From positions 1 through 27,990 of the forward strand of contig JAEDCX010000026.1 in NCBI GenBank assembly GCA_016293925.1: 27,990 nucleotides of DNA, read 5' to 3'. Source of the DNA: Lachnospiraceae bacterium (GTDB taxonomy: Bacteria > Bacillota > Clostridia > Lachnospirales > Lachnospiraceae). Under the pieces are notes generated by a model that saw only the letters and a program-made list of their open reading frames with translations, did no database searches and was not told the origin of the DNA. Numbering within the stretch: position 1 is the stretch's first letter; every line of letters starts with the position of its first letter. Position numbers and translations under genes: made by a program. This document shows positions 22,782 to 27,990 of this stretch, one piece after another.

Positions 22782-24455
22782 ATGATTTTTTATCAATATC
22801 AGTACATATTATTTGATTTGGACGGAACACTGACCGATCCGAAGGAAGGAATTACGAAGTGCGTCCGGCACGCGTTGAAGAGCTTTGGTATTGTGGAAGA
22901 GGATCTGGACAAGCTGGAGCCCTTTATCGGGCCGCCCCTGAAAGACAGCTTCCGGGAATTCTACCGGCTCACCGACGAGGAAGCCGACAGAGCGGTGGAA
23001 ATCTATCGGGAGCGGTTCAGTACGGTGGGGCTCTACGAGAACAAAGTATACAACGGCATTCCGGAGCTGCTCGCAAAACTTCGAGCAGAGGGAAGGCATC
23101 TGGCGGTGGCGTCCAGTAAGCCGACCGTGTTTGTGGAGAAGATTCTGAACTATTTCTCCATCCGGGAGTATTTTGAGGTTGTTGTGGGAAGTGAACTGGA
23201 CGGCCGCAGGGTGCGTAAGGAAGAAGTGGTACAGGAGGCATTGGACAGGCTGTACCATGGCGGAGCACCGGACCGGGAGCATACGATTATGGTGGGTGAC
23301 AGGTGCTTTGATATCGAAGGCGCCGAAGCTCTGGGACTTTGCAGTGTCGGTGTACAATACGGATATGCCCGGGGCAATGAATTGCAGGATGCCGGAGCAA
23401 CATACATCGCAGCGAATGTGAAACAGCTTGGGAAAATCCTTCTTGATACGAAGGAGAAGACCCACAAAGCGCAGATCCCGAAAGAGCAGGCTGCAGAGAG
23501 GAAACCGAAGGCGGGAGAGGGTAAGAATCCGGCTTCGGAGGGGCTTGCACCACAGCTTGCGGGGCAGAAGGAAGGTGCGCAGCGCAATACCTTCTCACCG
23601 GTCATGAAGATTATGAGGCTGGTGTTGCCGGTATGCATCTACTATGTGATAGCCGCTGTTTTCATCATGGTTGGGAAGTCACTGATTGATCTGGCGAAAT
23701 ACGGGATCAACGCGGAGACCTTTATCTGGTTCCGGGAGCATCAGAACATGGTGGATGTAACCCTGAACGGTCTTGGTATGGTTGTCGGGTTCCTATGCAT
23801 TCGCCGGGTGTTCCTGCAGGAAGTATTCTGGGGCGGGCAGGATATTCATATCCGTACCGGAAGAGTCTATCGTCTGTGGATTGGCCGGGAAGGAAAGGCT
23901 TGCATCGAGAGAATACGGATGATGGTGCCGGTGGTCCTGATTGCAATCACTTCATCCATATTCCTGAACCTGCTGATGGGGAGAATGGGAATTGTCCAAA
24001 TGTCGGAAACCTATACGGAGACGGCGACCGCACAATATTCCGTGCCGGTATGGCTTGGACTGATCCTCTACGGAATCGTGTCACCGGTGGCAGAAGAAGC
24101 GATTTTCAGAGGAATTCTCTATAATCGGATGAAAAGTTATTATTCCAGAGTGATCGGAATCATTCTGACCTCTCTGCTGTTCGGGTTCTATCACATGAAT
24201 CTGGTTCAGGCAATCTACGGAACCCTTATGGGCTTCCTGATTGTAGTATGTTACGAGTGGGCAGGATGTTTCTCCGCGGCAATCTGGTGTCATGCAGCCG
24301 CAAATGTGGCGGTGTATCTGCTGTCGAACAGCAGAGTGATGCAGACCATGCTGGACTCTCCCATGAGCATCGTGATCTTCGGGGCACTGGTTGTATTGGT
24401 GGTTGTGTATATGTATTTGTACAGTAAGAATCGGGGAACGGAATCCGGTTCATGA
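22782..24455 (+). CDS. HAD-family phosphatase fused to a CPBP (CAAX-type) membrane protease
   Basis: Two enzymes in one 557-residue chain. Residues 1-~215 are a HAD hydrolase close to phosphoglycolate phosphatase/pyrimidine nucleotidase types: DLDGT (D12, D14), AVASSKPT, and MVGDRCFDIEGA (D173, D177). A charged linker rich in Lys, Glu, Ala and Gln spans ~218-265. Residues ~270-550 are membrane-spanning and carry the CPBP glutamic protease motifs: EEAIFR (E438, E439, R443), FGFYH (F467, H471) and HAAAN (H504, N508). All catalytic positions of both domains are present. ATG 22782 has AGGAG at a spacing of 6; TTG 22776 is also in frame but touches the ribosome binding site. It diverges from the thiT leader and is followed by a terminator. 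CPBP proteins process prenylated or peptide substrates, often for bacteriocin maturation or immunity; no such peptide gene is visible here. Confidence 0.85.
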   Translation: MIFYQYQYILFDLDGTLTDPKEGITKCVRHALKSFGIVEEDLDKLEPFIGPPLKDSFREFYRLTDEEADRAVEIYRERFSTVGLYENKVYNGIPELLAKLRAEGRHLAVASSKPTVFVEKILNYFSIREYFEVVVGSELDGRRVRKEEVVQEALDRLYHGGAPDREHTIMVGDRCFDIEGAEALGLCSVGVQYGYARGNELQDAGATYIAANVKQLGKILLDTKEKTHKAQIPKEQAAERKPKAGEGKNPASEGLAPQLAGQKEGAQRNTFSPVMKIMRLVLPVCIYYVIAAVFIMVGKSLIDLAKYGINAETFIWFREHQNMVDVTLNGLGMVVGFLCIRRVFLQEVFWGGQDIHIRTGRVYRLWIGREGKACIERIRMMVPVVLIAITSSIFLNLLMGRMGIVQMSETYTETATAQYSVPVWLGLILYGIVSPVAEEAIFRGILYNRMKSYYSRVIGIILTSLLFGFYHMNLVQAIYGTLMGFLIVVCYEWAGCFSAAIWCHAAANVAVYLLSNSRVMQTMLDSPMSIVIFGALVVLVVVYMYLYSKNRGTESGS

Positions 24456-24473
24456 CAGGAAGTATAATTCCAA

Positions 24474-24514
24474 AGACCTCTCAGGCAGCATTCTGCTGTT
24501 TGGGAGGTCTTTTT
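24474..24514 (+). terminator. Rho-independent terminator after the HAD-CPBP gene
   Basis: AGACCTC (24474-24480) pairs with GAGGTCT (24504-24510), with an inner CAGCA/TGCTG stem (24486-24490, 24494-24498), followed by TTTT. It separates this gene from gltB. The remaining ~140 bases to the gltB promoter show no gene. Confidence 0.87.
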
Positions 24515-24655
24515 GGCCTGATAGGATAATAGGAATTCTCTGCTCGAGAAACGAGAGATCCTCCGGGAAAGCGAAAAGTGCTCTGCGGATAGCATACAGT
24601 ATGAATACCGGAAGGGTGGAAGAATAAGGAATATCAAAAAACAACAAAAAATATC

Positions 24656-24684
24656 TTTACATCCTCTTTCCACAGTGGTATTAT
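24656..24684 (+). promoter_or_regulatory. Promoter of gltB
   Basis: -35 TTTACA (24656-24661), 17-base spacer, -10 TATTAT (24679-24684), about 68 bases before the gltB start. Confidence 0.72.
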
Positions 24685-24702
24685 TGTGTGCGTGAATAAG
24701 TG

Positions 24703-24726
24703 TATACAATTATACAGTTATACGTA
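24703..24726 (+). repeat. Three tandem 8-bp units in the gltB leader
   Basis: TATACAAT, TATACAGT and TATACGTA follow each other at exact 8-base spacing (24703, 24711, 24719), starting about 18 bases after the -10 element. They could be a regulator site around the transcription start; the regulator is unknown. Confidence 0.5.
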
Positions 24727-24752
24727 CATCCATAAAACAGGAGGGTCGAGAT

Positions 24753-27700
24753 ATGTTCGACGCAGTAAGTGATCAGCAGAAACCAAGGTTATATGACAGT
24801 TCCTTTGAGCATGATAACTGTGGGATCGGCGCAGTCGTGGACATCAAGGGACGAAAGAGTCACGCGACTGTGGAAAATGCATTGAAAATCGTAGAGAATC
24901 TGGAGCATCGTGCCGGTAAGGACGCAGAAGGGAAAACCGGTGACGGTGTCGGTATTTTGCTTCAGATTTCACACAAATTCTTCCGAAAGGTGACGAAACC
25001 GCTGGGTATTACGCTGGGAGAGGAGCGGGAATACGGTGTTGGTATGTTTTTCCTGCCGCAGGATGAACTGAAGCGGAACCAATCCAAGAAGATGTTCGAG
25101 ATTATTGTGGAGAAGGAAGGTCTGGAATTCCTGGGATGGAGAGAGGTTCCGACAGTGCCTGGGGTACTGGGGCATAAAGCGGTAGAGTGTATGCCTTATA
25201 TTATGCAGGCATTTGTGAAGAAACCGGAGAACGTTGCCAAGGGTCTGGATTTCGACCGGATGCTGTATGTGGTAAGGCGGGTTTTTGAACAGTCTACAGA
25301 GACCACTTATGTGGTATCCCTGAGCAGCAGAACGATTGTATACAAAGGAATGTTCCTGGTGGGTCAGCTTCGTACTTTTTTCCTGGATCTGCAGAATCCG
25401 GATTATGAATCTGCCATTGCAACCGTGCATTCCCGATTCTCCACCAATACGAACCCAAGCTGGGAGAGAGCGCATCCGAACAGATTCATCGTGCATAACG
25501 GAGAGATCAATACGATCCGGGGCAATGTGGACAAGATGCTGGCCAGAGAGGAGAATATGGAGTCTGTGCACCTGAAAGGCATGCTTCACAAAGTCCTTCC
25601 GGTGGTCAATACATCCGGCTCCGATTCTGCTATGCTGGACAATACCCTGGAGTTCCTGGTGATGAGCGGTATGGAGCTTCCGCTTGCGGTTATGATTATG
25701 ATTCCGGAGCCCTGGGCGAATAACAAATCCATGAGTCAGAAGAAGCGTGACTTCTACCAGTACTATGCAACCATGATGGAACCCTGGGACGGACCTGCGT
25801 CGATACTCTTTTCTGACGGAGATATTATGGGTGCGGTTCTGGACCGCAACGGTCTGCGTCCTTCCCGGTATTATATTACAGATGACGATCAGCTGATTCT
25901 GTCCAGCGAGGTGGGTGTCCTTCCTTTTGAGGCAGGCAGGGTTGTCCGCAAGGAACGCCTCCGTCCCGGCAAGATGCTGCTGGTAGACACGGTGCAGGGC
26001 AGAGTGATCGATGATGATGAGTTAAAAGAGAGATATGCGTCCAGAAGTCCTTACGGCGAGTGGCTGGACAGCAATATCGTGGAACTGCATGACCTGAAGA
26101 TTCCCAATAAAAGAGTACCTGAGTACAGTTATCAGGAACGTCAGCGGATGCAGAAGGCATTCGGATATACCTATGAGGAGTTGAAGACCTCCATTCTGCC
26201 GATGGCGAAGAACGGATCGGAAGCAATCGCCGCCATGGGTGTGGACGAGGCAATTCCGGTGTTAAGTAAGAGCCATCAGCCTCTTTTCCATTACTTCAAG
26301 CAGCTGTTCGCACAGGTAACGAATCCGCCCATCGATGCGATCCGGGAGGAGATTGTCACCAGTACCTCCGTGTATATCGGCAAGGATGGCAACCTGTTAG
26401 AGGAGGATGCAAAGAACTGTAATGTTCTGAAGGTGAATAACCCGATTCTCACCAACACGGACCTGATGAAGATCAAAGCCATGCGGGTAGAGGGCTTCAA
26501 GGTAGCTGTTGTACCGATTATCTATTATACGAACACCAGTCTGGAGAAAGCCATCGATCGTCTTTTCATCGAAGTGGATCGTGAGTACAGAGACGGTGCC
26601 AATATTATCATTCTGTCCGACCGGGGCGTGGATGAGAACCATGTAGCGATTCCCTCCCTGCTGGCGGTAAGTGCTCTGCAGAGGCATCTTGTCAATACGA
26701 AGAAGAGAACAAGTGTAGCGATTATTCTGGAATCTGCGGAACCGAGAGAAGTGCATCATTTTGCAACCCTGTTAGGATACGGTGCCTGTGCGATCTGCCC
26801 GTACCTGGCACAGGAGAGCATCCGGGAACTGATCGACAATAATATGCTGGATAAGGATTACTATGCCGCTGTGGATGACTACAACAATGCTATTCTGCAT
26901 GGTATCGTGAAGATTGCGTCCAAGATGGGTATTTCCACGATCCAGTCCTATCAGGGATCCCAGATTTTTGAAGCCATCGGCATTGATTATGATGTGGTGG
27001 AGAAGTATTTCACCAATACCGTGTGCCGGGTAGGCGGCATCACATTGAAAGATATTGAGAAGCAGGTGGATGAGCTGCACTCCCAGGCGTTCGATCCGTT
27101 GGGACTGGAGAATGACCTGACACTGGACAGCCCCGGCAGACATAAGATGAGAAGCGGTGCGGATGAACATCTCTACAATCCGGCTACGATTCATATGCTG
27201 CAGCTGGCTACCCAGCGAGGGGATTACCCGCTGTTCAAAGAGTATACCGCGCTTGTAAACCGGGAGGATTCTGTCCGTAATCTCCGGGGACTGATGGAGT
27301 TTCACTATCCGGAGAAAGGGATTGACATTAAGGAGGTTGAGAGTGTCGACAGTATCGTGACACGCTTTAAGACAGGTGCCATGTCCTATGGCTCCATCTC
27401 CAAGGAAGCCCATGAGACGCTGGCCATTGCCATGAATATTCTGCACGGCAAATCCAACAGCGGTGAGGGCGGAGAGGATCTGGAACGTATGGTCGTGGGA
27501 GAAGACGGTGTGAACCGATGCTCCGCCATCAAACAGGTGGCAAGCGGACGTTTCGGCGTAACCAGCCGTTATCTGATCAGCGCCCAGGAGATTCAGATTA
27601 AGATGGCACAGGGGGCAAAACCGGGAGAGGGTGGTCATCTGCCGGCAGGAAAAGTGTATCCCTGGATCGCCAAGACCAGACATTCTACGCCGGGGGTTGG

Positions 27701-27990
27701 TTTGATCTCACCGCCGCCGCACCATGATATCTATTCCATTGAAGATCTGGCACAGCTGATCTATGACTTGAAAAATGCCAATACGGAAGCCAGAATCTCC
27801 GTTAAACTGGTATCGGAAGCAGGGGTCGGAACCGTTGCCGCCGGAGTTGCCAAAGCCGGAGCACAGGTCATCCTGATCTCCGGATATGACGGAGGTACGG
27901 GTGCTGCACCCAAGAGCTCCATTCACAATGCAGGACTTCCGTGGGAGCTGGGTCTTGCGGAGACCCATCAGACCTTGATTATGAACGGAT
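24753..27990 (+). CDS. gltB: Glutamate synthase (GOGAT) large subunit, 3' end beyond the window
   Basis: Makes two glutamates from glutamine and 2-oxoglutarate, the assimilation half of the GS-GOGAT cycle, in the cytoplasm. It is visible as 1079 codons of an expected ~1500 and stays open to the window edge. The N-terminal glutaminase domain has its nucleophile at C23 (HDNCGIGAVV) after a 22-residue propeptide that is normally removed. RFSTNTNPSWERAHPNR and HNGEINTIRGN are classic class II amidotransferase segments. The FMN synthase domain starts near residue 870 with MSYGSISKEAHETLAIAMN and GKSNSGEGGEDLERM, and reaches YDGGTGAAPKSSIHNAG and LPWELGLAETHQTL. The iron-sulfur cysteines and the C-terminal beta-helix lie past the edge. 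ATG 24753 has GGAGGG 8 bases upstream. gltD would be expected downstream, which I cannot see. Confidence 0.97.
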   Translation, partial: MFDAVSDQQKPRLYDSSFEHDNCGIGAVVDIKGRKSHATVENALKIVENLEHRAGKDAEGKTGDGVGILLQISHKFFRKVTKPLGITLGEEREYGVGMFFLPQDELKRNQSKKMFEIIVEKEGLEFLGWREVPTVPGVLGHKAVECMPYIMQAFVKKPENVAKGLDFDRMLYVVRRVFEQSTETTYVVSLSSRTIVYKGMFLVGQLRTFFLDLQNPDYESAIATVHSRFSTNTNPSWERAHPNRFIVHNGEINTIRGNVDKMLAREENMESVHLKGMLHKVLPVVNTSGSDSAMLDNTLEFLVMSGMELPLAVMIMIPEPWANNKSMSQKKRDFYQYYATMMEPWDGPASILFSDGDIMGAVLDRNGLRPSRYYITDDDQLILSSEVGVLPFEAGRVVRKERLRPGKMLLVDTVQGRVIDDDELKERYASRSPYGEWLDSNIVELHDLKIPNKRVPEYSYQERQRMQKAFGYTYEELKTSILPMAKNGSEAIAAMGVDEAIPVLSKSHQPLFHYFKQLFAQVTNPPIDAIREEIVTSTSVYIGKDGNLLEEDAKNCNVLKVNNPILTNTDLMKIKAMRVEGFKVAVVPIIYYTNTSLEKAIDRLFIEVDREYRDGANIIILSDRGVDENHVAIPSLLAVSALQRHLVNTKKRTSVAIILESAEPREVHHFATLLGYGACAICPYLAQESIRELIDNNMLDKDYYAAVDDYNNAILHGIVKIASKMGISTIQSYQGSQIFEAIGIDYDVVEKYFTNTVCRVGGITLKDIEKQVDELHSQAFDPLGLENDLTLDSPGRHKMRSGADEHLYNPATIHMLQLATQRGDYPLFKEYTALVNREDSVRNLRGLMEFHYPEKGIDIKEVESVDSIVTRFKTGAMSYGSISKEAHETLAIAMNILHGKSNSGEGGEDLERMVVGEDGVNRCSAIKQVASGRFGVTSRYLISAQEIQIKMAQGAKPGEGGHLPAGKVYPWIAKTRHSTPGVGLISPPPHHDIYSIEDLAQLIYDLKNANTEARISVKLVSEAGVGTVAAGVAKAGAQVILISGYDGGTGAAPKSSIHNAGLPWELGLAETHQTLIMNG

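Noticed and set aside
1..27990. CRISPR arrays, complete insertion sequences, prophage genes or rRNA
   Set aside because: No regularly spaced direct repeats, no intact transposase or phage structural genes, and no rRNA-like sequence were seen.

Overview
The window looks like chromosomal DNA of a Gram-positive Clostridia-type Firmicute, most likely in the Lachnospiraceae. The clues are AGGAGG-type ribosome binding sites, an addB-addA pair instead of recBCD, a ThiT-type ECF thiamine transporter under a TPP riboswitch, a Rae1-like NYN nuclease domain, and compact rho-independent terminators. I cannot name a genus from sequence alone. Almost all genes are on the + strand; only thiT and one doubtful small ORF are on the - strand.

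Layout. (1) 1-650: a scar of a mobile element, namely the C-terminal piece of a large serine recombinase with an in-frame stop just upstream, then an inverted repeat and sequence with little coding signal. (2) 682-5525: a compact run that appears to act on the ribosome. It holds a Tet(M)/EF-G-like GTPase fused to a C-terminal Rae1/YacP-type NYN endonuclease domain, an unrecognised protein with a faint vWA-like pattern and a hexapeptide repeat, and an RsmF-type rRNA m5C methyltransferase, closed by a strong terminator. (3) 5675-6736: cysK with its own consensus promoter. (4) 6831-10126: a MATE transporter overlapping an alpha/beta-hydrolase, then the azlC-azlD branched-chain amino acid exporter pair. 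(5) 10127-12100: a UDP-sugar pyrophosphorylase with an extended -10 promoter, an isolated tRNA-Trp(CCA) unit with promoter and terminator, and a small unknown protein. (6) 12122-14492: a lipoprotein with possible beta-propeller sequence and a YbhN/LPG-synthase-like membrane protein. (7) 14514-21645: addB and addA, the double-strand-break repair helicase-nuclease. (8) 21705-22690: a nested bidirectional terminator and thiT on the - strand, preceded by a TPP riboswitch whose last hairpin masks the thiT Shine-Dalgarno. (9) 22782-24455: a HAD phosphatase fused to a CPBP (CAAX-type) membrane protease. (10) 24656-27990: the gltB promoter region with three 8-bp tandem units, and the first 1079 codons of glutamate synthase large subunit, running off the right edge.

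The most unusual item is the 682-3372 protein. It joins a translational GTPase that should dock at the ribosomal A site to a nuclease domain of the family whose characterised member, Rae1, cleaves mRNA in the ribosomal A site. It shares a tight gene run with an rRNA methyltransferase and an unknown protein. The HAD-CPBP fusion and the SD-sequestering TPP switch are the next most interesting. Most other genes are ordinary housekeeping or transport functions. No CRISPR array, complete transposon or prophage was seen.
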